Shown here: positions 25,044-32,555 of the stretch, in pieces | How the letters are laid out: every line of letters begins with the position of its first letter | How positions within the stretch are numbered: position 1 is the stretch's first letter | From: a virus | Reading direction: 5' to 3' (one strand) | Length of the DNA stretch: 38,968 nt | IMG/VR virus record: IMGVR_UViG_3300027842_000090 | Span: 1-38,968 of that record | Notes under the pieces: generated by a model | What the model was told of the DNA's origin: nothing | What the model saw: the letters and a program-made list of their open reading frames with translations, nothing else | Databases searched by the model: none | Position numbers and translations under genes: made by a program

Positions 25044-25499
25044 ATGACGCCAGAAGAGCAGCGCACGGCCGTCGTCAGAGAAGCGCTCACTTGGGTCGGG
25101 ACCCCATTCCATGAACGCGCAGCGGTCAAGGGCGCGGGCGTCGATTGCGCGCGCTTCATCTCGGCGGTGTTCAAAAACGCGCTCGGCATCGACATGCCGG
25201 TGCCGGACGTCTCGCTGCAGTACAACCTGCACCACGACCGGGAGATTTATCTCGAAGAAGTGCAGAAGTATTTTCACGAGATCAAACCGCCGGTGCTTCC
25301 CGGTGACCTGATCATTCCGAAAATCGCGCGCATCCACTGGCACGGCTCGATTGTCGTCGAGTGGCCGAAGGTGATCTCGGCTCACGGACAAGCAGGCAAG
25401 GTGCTGGTATCGAATGCCGAAGTGGATGACTGGATTGTGGGACGGGAGTTGAAGCGCTTCAGTCTGTGGGGAACAGCTTCTCGCGTGTCACCTCTGTGA
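25044..25499 (+). CDS. NlpC/P60-type tail tip peptidase
   Basis: A 151-residue C40-family cysteine peptidase. The catalytic Cys is Cys 35 in GAGVDCARFI and the catalytic His is probably His 100 in HWHGSIVVEW, with the expected spacing. Members on phage tails cut peptide cross-links in the cell wall during DNA entry. The ATG at 25044 (MTPEEQ) is preferred over an in-frame codon at 25011 that overlaps the hub gene. It follows DUF2163 and precedes the large tip protein, the order also seen in gene transfer agents. Confidence 0.8.
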   Translation: MTPEEQRTAVVREALTWVGTPFHERAAVKGAGVDCARFISAVFKNALGIDMPVPDVSLQYNLHHDREIYLEEVQKYFHEIKPPVLPGDLIIPKIARIHWHGSIVVEWPKVISAHGQAGKVLVSNAEVDDWIVGRELKRFSLWGTASRVSPL

Positions 25500-25647
25500 T
25501 TTCGGTCTCGCTCACGTCTCCAACTTTAACGAACTCTTTGCGCCCAGTGGCCGAGAAGAAAAGCTGGCCGTTCACCAGCTTCACGCGACTTTCCTTAGTG
25601 ACATTTCCTTCGCCATCGATACGGACCTCTGGTAGATCGCTCTCCAT
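25459..25647 (-). CDS. Small antisense-strand protein in the tail-tip region
   Basis: The 62-residue leftward frame is acidic and has a strand-rich, protein-like pattern (VKLVNGQLFFSATGRKEFVK). A GAGGGAG ribosome-site-like run lies just before its ATG. It fills the gap between the peptidase and tip genes, overlapping the peptidase 3' end by 41 bp and starting 17 bp from the tip gene start. The rightward frame in the same place is Ser/Thr-rich and looks spurious. Function unknown; probably a moron. Confidence 0.5.
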   Translation of the reverse strand: MESDLPEVRIDGEGNVTKESRVKLVNGQLFFSATGRKEFVKVGDVSETEITEVTREKLFPTD

Positions 25648-25664
25648 AACTCCCTCACTCTAGC

Positions 25665-28406
25665 ATGTCGCACATCTTCAAAACCGGCCAGGGGCAGGCC
25701 TCTCAGGTCTACACCGCCATTCGTGTCACTGCCGCCCAGTACGGCCAGCCGATTCACGCGGTATACGGCCGCCGGCGCGTTTCCGCGCAATTGATCGACT
25801 GCAATAACTTCCAAAGCCACAACCAGTCGGGAAAGAAGAACAAGGGCAACAAGTTCTACACGGTCAACGCCGACTACATGATGGGCTACGGCCCCATGCA
25901 GGGCATCGCCCAGTTCTTCATCGACCGGAACTACTTTCAGGGTCAGTCAAACGGCGGCGCGGTCCCCTCCGATCCTTTCCAGCTTTCGCAGACTTTCACC
26001 TTCGCCGGACCCGCGACCACTTTCACCTGCACCGTCACTCCGACCTTTCAGCTGGAGATGATCATCGGCGTGGCCGTGCAGAAGTCGTTCTCGGTCACCT
26101 ACAACGACTACGGCGGTCCGGGCTCGGTCACGCTTTCAGGGACCACGCTGCTTCCGCTCTACAACAATGCATTCCCTGCGCCTAATAACGGCACTTGGGC
26201 GAACGCGGGAATCGCTTATGCCTCCTACAATTCCACAGTTTCAAATACCACCGTCACCGTCACCTTCCCCACCGCGCAAACCGGAGTCACGATCATCGTG
26301 TACTTCCAGGCGGCGGGAAACTCGACGGGCTCGGCGCTGACAACGACCAACATTCAATTCGAGAAGCAGCTCGGCTCCGGCACCGAAGGCTCGCCCATCA
26401 CCTACCCGGAATTCTCCGGCTTCGGGATGGTGAACTGGAACATGCAGTCGGCGAACGTGCTGCCGAACTTCGAGCCCGAAGCTTACGGGCTTTACGGCTA
26501 CGGCCAGCACGGAGATGCCAACCCCGCCGACATCATCATCGACCTGATCTGCTCCGGCAGTTACGACAGCCTGGGAGCAAGCGCCACCTGGAACCACGGA
26601 CTAGGGCTTTCGTCGTTCAACCCGGGCACGGCGCGAAGTTACTCGCGCTTCGGAGGGATCCTGCAGGACGAACCGAATCTTTTTTCTGGCGGGGGGACAA
26701 ACCTTGGACTGAACGCGGTCCGCAACTACTGCCAGGCGAACGGTATTCAAATCTCGCAGGTGCTCGACGCGCAAGACACACCCGCGCGCTTTCTCGACGA
26801 CCTCTGCGACATCGCGAACTGTGCGGCCGTATGGGACGGAGCGCAGCTGTGGTTTATTCCTTACGCGGAAGTGTCAAACTACGGCAACGGCGCGAGCTAC
26901 GTAGCGCCCACGGCTTCCGGTCCGCTTGCGACGCTCACCACCAAAGACTTCATACTGGACAAGAACGCGCCGCCGCTGACAGCGCATCGCGCCCGCCCGC
27001 AGGACAACTGGAACTCGCTGCCCATTGAATTCAGCGACCGCTCGAACATGTACAACCGCAACTCGGTGACCGTCTCGGACGCCATGGACATCACCGTGCA
27101 GGGTCCGGTCCCAGGGGCGACCAAGAGCTACCCGGCCATCACCGACTCGAACACGGCGACGCTCGTCGGGCAGACGCTGCTCAAGCGCAATTTGATGGTC
27201 AAGCGGAAGGCGCTGAAGTTCAAGCTGCCCGCGCCGCATTGTCTGTGGACGCCGATGGATTTGCTTTTGGCGTCGGAGCCGGGACTAGGCAACACACCGG
27301 TTCCCTTCCGCTTCACCAAGCTGACCGAGAATCCGGACTTCTCCTGGGACTGCGAAGGCGATCCGTTCATCTACGGCGCCAGCGCGCCAATCATTCCGTC
27401 GGTTGCGGGCACTCCCCAGGCGCCGAATAACGTGCCAGTCGCAACCAACGTGGATCCAGGGACGGTGAACACGCCGATCATCTTCGAGGCCATCCCTGCG
27501 ATTTCTTCCTTGCCGCAAATCTGGTTTGCCCTCTCAGGATCGTCGCAGTTCTATGGCGGCTGCCACGTGTATCTCTCGACTGACGGCGGCTCGACTTACA
27601 ACTTAGTCGGCACCGCGGGCGGCTCGAACAACATGGGCGTGACTTACTCGGCCGATTACCCGAACCACGCGGATCCCGACGCCACCGACACCTTGAATGT
27701 CGACCTCACCGAATCGCTCGGAGCGCTGACTTCGTTCACCACTGGACAGCGAGACGAATTCCAGAGCCTGTGTTTGCTCACTCCGGGCGGCACGGTCGCA
27801 CTTGCGAGCGGGCAGACACTCACCATTCCCTACGAGTTGGTAGCCTATGCGACCGCGACGCTTTCTTCGGCGAACAAGTACGCGCTGCCGCCGACCATCC
27901 GCCGCGGCGTCTTTGGAACGCCGACCGCCGATCACCCCATCGGGTCGAACTTTTCTTTTCTGAACGATGGCTTCATCTTCAAGCTGAACATGCAGCAGTC
28001 CTGGATCGGGCAGACGCTGCACTTCAAGTTCACTGCCTTCAACGTTTATGGCCAGGCGGAGCAGGCACTTTCGGCAGTCACCGATTACACCTTTACTCCG
28101 ACCGGGCTGGTCGGCTGGAGCTGGACGCCGAACGGAGTCTCAGGCTCGGGCGGATCCGGGACCGGGCCCACCACCACGCCGGTGCCGACGGGCTCGATGT
28201 CCACTAGGGCCGACGAAGTTCCACCGTCCGGATCGGGTACGACTTACACCCTGGCGCATACGCCGCTCACCGGCACGCTCGAATTCTTTGTGGATGGCCA
28301 GCTGCTGACCGGTGGCGGAGCCGACTACACGCTCTCCGGAGTCACAGTCACCCTTGTGACCGCGCCACGCTCGGGAGCAAACATCCGCGCGACTTACTGG
28401 TACTAA
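25665..28406 (+). CDS. Large tail tip protein (gene-transfer-agent megatron / TipJ-like)
   Basis: The 913-residue protein starts at ATG 25665. The N-terminus (QPIHAVYGRRRVSAQLIDCN) and the central ILQDEPNLFSGGG/NYCQANGIQISQVLD region match large tip proteins that close the tail and contact the cell. Residues about 117-214 contain a third version of the beta insert seen in the connector and tube proteins (ATTFTCTVTP ... VTFPTAQTGVTIIVYF). The C-terminus (about 845-913: PSGSGTTYTLAHTPLTGTLE) is a further beta domain. It is the likely main receptor-contact platform, with the fibre gene just downstream. Confidence 0.75.
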   Translation: MSHIFKTGQGQASQVYTAIRVTAAQYGQPIHAVYGRRRVSAQLIDCNNFQSHNQSGKKNKGNKFYTVNADYMMGYGPMQGIAQFFIDRNYFQGQSNGGAVPSDPFQLSQTFTFAGPATTFTCTVTPTFQLEMIIGVAVQKSFSVTYNDYGGPGSVTLSGTTLLPLYNNAFPAPNNGTWANAGIAYASYNSTVSNTTVTVTFPTAQTGVTIIVYFQAAGNSTGSALTTTNIQFEKQLGSGTEGSPITYPEFSGFGMVNWNMQSANVLPNFEPEAYGLYGYGQHGDANPADIIIDLICSGSYDSLGASATWNHGLGLSSFNPGTARSYSRFGGILQDEPNLFSGGGTNLGLNAVRNYCQANGIQISQVLDAQDTPARFLDDLCDIANCAAVWDGAQLWFIPYAEVSNYGNGASYVAPTASGPLATLTTKDFILDKNAPPLTAHRARPQDNWNSLPIEFSDRSNMYNRNSVTVSDAMDITVQGPVPGATKSYPAITDSNTATLVGQTLLKRNLMVKRKALKFKLPAPHCLWTPMDLLLASEPGLGNTPVPFRFTKLTENPDFSWDCEGDPFIYGASAPIIPSVAGTPQAPNNVPVATNVDPGTVNTPIIFEAIPAISSLPQIWFALSGSSQFYGGCHVYLSTDGGSTYNLVGTAGGSNNMGVTYSADYPNHADPDATDTLNVDLTESLGALTSFTTGQRDEFQSLCLLTPGGTVALASGQTLTIPYELVAYATATLSSANKYALPPTIRRGVFGTPTADHPIGSNFSFLNDGFIFKLNMQQSWIGQTLHFKFTAFNVYGQAEQALSAVTDYTFTPTGLVGWSWTPNGVSGSGGSGTGPTTTPVPTGSMSTRADEVPPSGSGTTYTLAHTPLTGTLEFFVDGQLLTGGGADYTLSGVTVTLVTAPRSGANIRATYWY

Positions 28407-28410
28407 TCCC

Positions 28411-29652
28411 ATGAACAAACGCTCACTAAAAGTCAAAGCTGTTGCCGTCTTCGCTTGCCTGGTTTTTCTCGTGGCCTTGCTCTACGCTGGGCCGTCGATC
28501 TTATCCGTGTATCAGGGTGGAACGGGAGCATCGTCGTTCACCGCACACGGCGTGCTGATCGGAGAAGGATCGAGCGCGATCGCGGCGACTGCGGCGGGAA
28601 CCTCCGGCCAATGCTTGATTTCTAACGGAAGCTCCGCTGATCCGACTTACCAAACCTGCGCCGCAAGTGCCCACGGCATTGCTACGGCGCTCTCCTGCGC
28701 GGATGCGTCGGGTTCGGGCACGGCGCAAACCTGCACGACTTCACCCACGTTTACTCCGGCGGCGAAAGATTGCATCAACTACACGCCCGGAACGACGAAC
28801 ACGGGAGCGCTCACGCTGAACGTGAACTCTTCGAGCGCAGCGCCGGTGCAGAAGTGGCTGGGCACGGCGCTCGCATCCGGGGACATGGTTTCCGGAAAAA
28901 CCGTGACCGCCTGCTATGACGGAACTAACTGGCAAGTGATGACCATCGGCAATGCGCCGAGCGGAGGCGGAGGAACAACAACGTGGATATGCGACCCCAC
29001 GAATTATGTCTGCATGTACGATGATTTTCTTAGTTTCAATCCAGCAAGCTCTGACGGGACAATATTTTCCACAGGTCAGCTATCCTGGCGTCTTGGTTTA
29101 AGTGGTGGCGGAGGCACCAGTTTTGCGATTGATTCTGGGGCATACGGATCAATCCACCTCAACACGGGTTCCAGTTCTGGCAACGGCGATGAAATCAACG
29201 TGAGTGGCACGGGAACGCCTGGTGATGTCCCTTACAATGCGACGACCTTTGATGCCCGCATCAGATTCGCACTCCAGCAGACTACCTCTATTTCCGTGTT
29301 GCTTGGATTCGATGATCACACCACCATCGGAGAGCAGCACTCTAACTACATAGGAATCGCTTACGACACATCCCAGAGCGATACTGGATTCAAGTGTGCC
29401 GTAAAAAAATCTGGCTCAGCGACCCGGAGCTCCGTGTCGGGTACAGTTGACACTAACTATCACACGGCGCGCATACGTTCGACCTCGGCGGGCACGATTT
29501 TGTGCTCGATTGACGGAGGAACGGAAACGTCAGTGAATACCAACGTGCCAACCGCTAATCTAGTTCCTGGGCTAAGCGTGAGAACACAAACCAGTGGCAT
29601 TCGCTCCCTTAACCTCGACTATTTCTGGCACTGGTATGCAATCAGCCGTTGA
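28411..29652 (+). CDS. Tail fibre / receptor-binding protein
   Basis: The 413-residue protein starts at ATG 28411, five bases after the tip gene. Residues 1-30 form a basic start and a hydrophobic helix, so a signal or membrane anchor is possible. YQGGTGASSFTAHGVLIGEG is a motif common in tail-fibre shafts. From about residue 195 (base 28990) the sequence changes to a separate globular domain resembling a concanavalin/laminin-G-like lectin fold (FDARIRFALQQTT, YIGIAYDTS, YHTARIRSTSAGTILCSIDG), and codon use becomes visibly more AT-rich. Its last 81 bases overlap the end of the leftward acyltransferase gene. Confidence 0.7.
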   Translation: MNKRSLKVKAVAVFACLVFLVALLYAGPSILSVYQGGTGASSFTAHGVLIGEGSSAIAATAAGTSGQCLISNGSSADPTYQTCAASAHGIATALSCADASGSGTAQTCTTSPTFTPAAKDCINYTPGTTNTGALTLNVNSSSAAPVQKWLGTALASGDMVSGKTVTACYDGTNWQVMTIGNAPSGGGGTTTWICDPTNYVCMYDDFLSFNPASSDGTIFSTGQLSWRLGLSGGGGTSFAIDSGAYGSIHLNTGSSSGNGDEINVSGTGTPGDVPYNATTFDARIRFALQQTTSISVLLGFDDHTTIGEQHSNYIGIAYDTSQSDTGFKCAVKKSGSATRSSVSGTVDTNYHTARIRSTSAGTILCSIDGGTETSVNTNVPTANLVPGLSVRTQTSGIRSLNLDYFWHWYAISR

Positions 29653-30642
29653 TCGCTGCGGCAGCAGGCGCTCTCTCAGGTGAAGCGCGGGAAACTCGAT
29701 GAGTTTTGCCATCACGACACCAGCTGCGATGCACAGAAGTACGCATGACCAGAACGAAACAAAGCAATCGCCTCGCAGCCAGCGCACGATCGGAAGATGC
29801 CAGATGTAAATCGAATAGGAGTATCGCCCAACACTGGCCAGAGGCCCGAGCAGTTTCCAGGGTTGGCGCGGAACCGCCCATGCTACGAGAAGAGAAAATC
29901 CGCACATTAAAAATGTGATTCCCACTCCCTGCATCAGTCGGGTATGTTCCTCGAAGATGAAAGCCGGAAGAGGGCATACTGCCAAGATCGGCATCCATCG
30001 CCAGTTGCTCAGTCTCGTGAATATTTGTTGCCGGAAGTGAAACCAGTAGCCAAGTGCAACTCCGCAGAAAAGGCTATCGATGCGTAGGTGGGTTTGAGAG
30101 AGCACCGGGCTGGTGCCGAGGGGCGTCAGCACACGCATGGTTAAACACGCGGCCATCAGTACCGCACAAATCCCGGGAATGAAGTGCAACCGGTTCTCTC
30201 CCTGGATGAGCCACCAGAGCAGGAGCGGGAGCATTAAATAGAAGTGCTCTTCGACGCACAGCGACCAGGTGTGCGAAGTGATGTCCGGTCCGCCCCAGTA
30301 GTTTTGCAGGAAAAGCGACCAGAACGCAAAAGCCTTAACGACAATCTTCCACGACAGCCCATGCCAGAGAGCGACCGCTGACACCGCGACGATGAGGGCA
30401 TAGAACGACGGCCAGATTTTGAGTCCTCGGCGAAGAATGAAACGATCGATATTCAGGTCGCCGTTCGCTTTGTATTCCTGAAAAAGAAGGCTTGAGACGA
30501 GAAAGCCGCTTAGCACGAAGAAAAGATCAACGCCGATCCAGCCTGCCCGATTCCACACGTGGTAGTAGGTCAGATGGTTGCCAAAAACCAGCAGAATGGC
30601 CACGCCGCGCAGCACGTCAAGAGCTTGATTACGGGAGTTCAT
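29572..30642 (-). CDS. Membrane acyltransferase, probable surface-modifying conversion enzyme
   Basis: The 356-residue protein is an acyltransferase-3 family member (OafA/YrhL type). Motifs include the N-terminal ALDVLRGVAILLVFGNHL with its conserved Arg and His, then GWIGVDLFFVLSGFL and WSLCVEEHFYLMLPLL. It has about ten membrane segments. Such enzymes move acetyl or other acyl groups onto O-antigen or other surface sugars; in phages they can change the lysogen surface and block other phages. The start ATG overlaps the stop of the small upstream gene (ATGA), so I prefer it to the GTG at 30672. It runs against the phage late genes. Confidence 0.85.
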   Translation of the reverse strand: MNSRNQALDVLRGVAILLVFGNHLTYYHVWNRAGWIGVDLFFVLSGFLVSSLLFQEYKANGDLNIDRFILRRGLKIWPSFYALIVAVSAVALWHGLSWKIVVKAFAFWSLFLQNYWGGPDITSHTWSLCVEEHFYLMLPLLLWWLIQGENRLHFIPGICAVLMAACLTMRVLTPLGTSPVLSQTHLRIDSLFCGVALGYWFHFRQQIFTRLSNWRWMPILAVCPLPAFIFEEHTRLMQGVGITFLMCGFSLLVAWAVPRQPWKLLGPLASVGRYSYSIYIWHLPIVRWLRGDCFVSFWSCVLLCIAAGVVMAKLIEFPALHLRERLLPQRSTADCIPVPEIVEVKGANATGLCSHA

Positions 30643-30824
30643 TGATGGCAATTTAGTTGCGAAGTCCAGCACTCGGCCGATGCAGCCACATCCTGAGAGA
30701 GCGAACCAGAGCTGGCGACAGTCGCGAACAAAAGGAGCATGGTCAGCAGAATGATTTCAACCAACCCGACGCGATGCGTCTCTTCGCGGTGATGCTCGAC
30801 GGGGGATTGGTCGTGACTCGGCAT
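30639..30824 (-). CDS. Small membrane protein coupled to the acyltransferase
   Basis: The 61-residue product has a charged N-terminal part (about 20 residues, His/Glu-rich) and one membrane helix (VEIILLTMLLLFATVASS) followed by a polar end with two cysteines. GGAG lies six bases before its ATG. Its stop overlaps the acyltransferase start (ATGA), so both are made from one message. A shared promoter with a palindrome lies just upstream. It may be a partner or regulator of the enzyme, by context only. Confidence 0.6.
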   Translation of the reverse strand: MPSHDQSPVEHHREETHRVGLVEIILLTMLLLFATVASSGSLSQDVAASAECWTSQLNCHQ

Positions 30825-30827
30825 TAT

Positions 30828-30864
30828 GCACTCCGGTGTACACCACGGTACACGCTCACGTCAA
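30828..30864 (-). promoter_or_regulatory. Leftward promoter with palindromic operator, copy 1
   Basis: On the minus strand TTGACG (30859-30864) is followed after 16 bases by TGTACA, which lies in the perfect palindrome GGTGTACACC (30835-30844). GGAGTGC and the start codon follow directly. The same module, with the same spacing, is found at 31148-31184. The palindrome over the -10 box suggests a dimeric repressor site. Confidence 0.6.
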
Positions 30865-30985
30865 TATGCAAGATTTTGCGGCCTGAACAGGGGAATCGAG
30901 CAGCGATCGGGCAGCTAGCGCAGTCTGCCATCCGAGAGAGCGGCGCGCACGAAAAAGTGAGTTTTGTTACGAAAACGGAACAGGA

Positions 30986-31147
30986 CTAGCGAGCGGGCTT
31001 GTGTTTCTTAGCTTTGGGGCGGTTCCAGTAGGGTGATTTGCACTTCGCGCAGCGGGGGGGAATGTGATCCGACTTCCACTTGTGGCCACAGACCTCACAG
31101 GTGCATTGATAACGCTTTTCGACAACAGTCTTGACGCTCACTGGCAC
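30986..31147 (-). CDS. 53-residue zinc-ribbon protein
   Basis: Read leftward from GTG 31147 (or the second GTG at 31141, which is better spaced from GGAG) to TAG at 30986. The product has CTCEVC and CAKC about 15 residues apart, aromatic and basic residues between them, and a Lys/Arg-rich tail (WNRPKAKKHKPAR). It looks like a nucleic-acid-binding zinc ribbon of the kind that starts host HTH- or ribosome-associated proteins. It is expressed from its own promoter (31148-31184). It is short enough to be missed by common gene finders. Confidence 0.65.
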   Translation of the reverse strand: MPVSVKTVVEKRYQCTCEVCGHKWKSDHIPPRCAKCKSPYWNRPKAKKHKPAR

Positions 31148-31184
31148 GCACTCCGGTGTACACCGTAGTGCTGGAGGATGTCAA
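31148..31184 (-). promoter_or_regulatory. Leftward promoter with palindromic operator, copy 2
   Basis: TTGACA (31179-31184, minus strand) and, after 16 bases, TGTACA within the palindrome GGTGTACACC (31155-31164). The 17 bases GCACTCCGGTGTACACC read on the plus strand are identical to copy 1. The transcript would begin only a few bases before the start codon, so a very short leader is expected. Confidence 0.6.
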
Positions 31185-31260
31185 TGGGGGATGTTTTAGG
31201 GAGAGCGGCGCTAGGCGGCTTCCACACGCCGTGCACGTCCGGGAGATGGGTTAGGGGCGG

Positions 31261-31608
31261 TCATGGCTTATGATTGGCCGCTTTCTCGACTGCTTCGCTC
31301 ATCAGCTGCTTGCAATCGGCATCGTTGATGTGGAACTTCTTGCAGGAGCCGAACAGACCGTACAGACATTGCGCGGTGTTTGAGGAAACGGAGCACACCT
31401 TCACGCCGGTGTCCATCAGATCGTGCGCAGCCTTCCACTCGTATTCATTGGCGGTCGACCTGGTCGTGTACCAGCCGTAGAGACGGGCTGCGCCGAAAGC
31501 CAATCCGGCGGCCAACAGAACGCCTAGCGTGATTTGCAGCACCAGCTTCACAAGCGACTGAACTCTACCCCAGCTGCTCACCTCCCGACAAGCTGAAAAG
31601 TTCTGCAC
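31261..31608 (-). CDS. Membrane-anchored hypothetical protein
   Basis: The 115-residue leftward protein starts at GTG 31608, eight bases after AGGA; a TTG at 31614 is an alternative. After about 20 residues there is one strong membrane helix (LVLQITLGVLLAAGLAFGAA), then a soluble region with five cysteines (VCSVSSNTAQCLYGLFGSC, and later DADCKQ) that could lie outside the membrane. It is divergent from the endolysin gene, only 28 bp away. It might take part in lysis control or superinfection exclusion, but there is no family match. Confidence 0.6.
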   Translation of the reverse strand: MQNFSACREVSSWGRVQSLVKLVLQITLGVLLAAGLAFGAARLYGWYTTRSTANEYEWKAAHDLMDTGVKVCSVSSNTAQCLYGLFGSCKKFHINDADCKQLMSEAVEKAANHKP

Positions 31609-31636
31609 TCCCAAGGTCCTGAGAAAGCGGACATTT

Positions 31637-32119
31637 ATGACCGACGATCAGAAACAATTTCTACTCAAGGCAGCTGCGGCTGCGAAGCAGTCAGGGCACG
31701 TCTTTCCTGAAATGGCTGCCTGCGAAGCCGCGCTCGAATCGGCCTTCGGCAAGTCCGGCCTGGCCACGCTCGATAACAATTTGTTTGGCATGAAGCAGCA
31801 CAAGCACCCGATCTACGGCACCCACATCCTGCCGACCCGGGAATTCGAGAATGGCCAATGGGAAGTGGTGAACGCCGCCTGGGTGCACTATCCCGATCAG
31901 GCTTCGTGCTTTGCCGATCGGATGGCTACATTGCAGCGCCTCGCCCCTGTCTATCCGCACTACGCGGCCGCGCTCGATGCTTCGGACCGGGACACCTACA
32001 TCACCGCAGTCTCGCAGACCTGGTCCACCGATCCGAACCGCGCCGCGAAGGTGCAGGCGATCTATGCCGAGATGGTATCGGACTGGGACGCGACCGCATC
32101 TTCGACAACGGCCGTTTAG
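31637..32119 (+). CDS. Endolysin, GH73-type glucosaminidase
   Basis: The 160-residue protein resembles the flagellar-type (FlgJ/GH73) glucosaminidase domain. The catalytic Glu is probably Glu 34 in AALESAFGKSGLA, followed by NNLFGMKQHKH and a late YITAVSQTWSTDP segment. It hydrolyses the glycan backbone of peptidoglycan at the end of infection. It has no signal peptide, so it needs the holins encoded next. Start ATG 31637; the stop overlaps the next GTG (TAGTG). Confidence 0.85.
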   Translation: MTDDQKQFLLKAAAAAKQSGHVFPEMAACEAALESAFGKSGLATLDNNLFGMKQHKHPIYGTHILPTREFENGQWEVVNAAWVHYPDQASCFADRMATLQRLAPVYPHYAAALDASDRDTYITAVSQTWSTDPNRAAKVQAIYAEMVSDWDATASSTTAV

Positions 32120-32262
32120 TGCGCTGGATTCTCTGGAAGCTTGAGTACTGGCTTTCGTGGCGACGGCGCCGACTCGCCGAATCGGTTTTCGCTGATGCAC
32201 GGGCGCTGGCCGGACTAAGGCTGGAGCAGTTCAACGCGGATCGCGAAATCTATCCCGAATGA
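32119..32262 (+). CDS. 47-residue coupled protein in the lysis block
   Basis: GTG 32119 overlaps the endolysin stop (TAGTG) and the stop overlaps the ATG of the holin gene (ATGA), so the frame bridges the two exactly. The peptide starts with a Trp/Leu-rich amphipathic region (WILWKLEYWLSW), then an Arg run and an acidic helix. The first half could lie on a membrane. Function unknown; the tight coupling argues it is translated. Confidence 0.5.
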   Translation: MRWILWKLEYWLSWRRRRLAESVFADARALAGLRLEQFNADREIYPE

Positions 32263-32537
32263 CTCCCCAGCAAATTGTCTTGCTCTCGGTTCTGGCAACC
32301 TCCGGCCTGGTCGTGATGTGGGCGACCTTCTGGCGAACGGTGGCGAAGTCGGGCGGAAACATTCATGAGGTTCTGCTGAGCCCGGCATTCTTTCGAACCG
32401 TCTGCGTGATGGGGATCATCGCGGCAACCGTGGTACTGAGTTTGGCGGGACGGCTCGAAGGAAATATCACGGGAGCGATCTTGAGCGGGATCGCGGGCTA
32501 CGTGTTAGGCGGACTTCGGCAGGAGACAAAATCGTAA
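32259..32537 (+). CDS. Holin candidate 1
   Basis: The 92-residue protein has three hydrophobic segments: about residues 6-22, 45-62 and 68-86, with a charged end. Size, position behind the endolysin and membrane layout suggest a class I-like holin that opens the inner membrane for the lysin. The start ATG overlaps the previous stop. Specific sequence family not recognised. Confidence 0.6.
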   Translation: MTPQQIVLLSVLATSGLVVMWATFWRTVAKSGGNIHEVLLSPAFFRTVCVMGIIAATVVLSLAGRLEGNITGAILSGIAGYVLGGLRQETKS

Positions 32538-32555
32538 TTCAAAGGGGAGACAGCA

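Noticed and set aside
30657-30989. Rightward frame of 110 codons within the leftward region
   Set aside because: It overlaps the 61-residue membrane gene and the shared promoter, which have better support; its composition is irregular.
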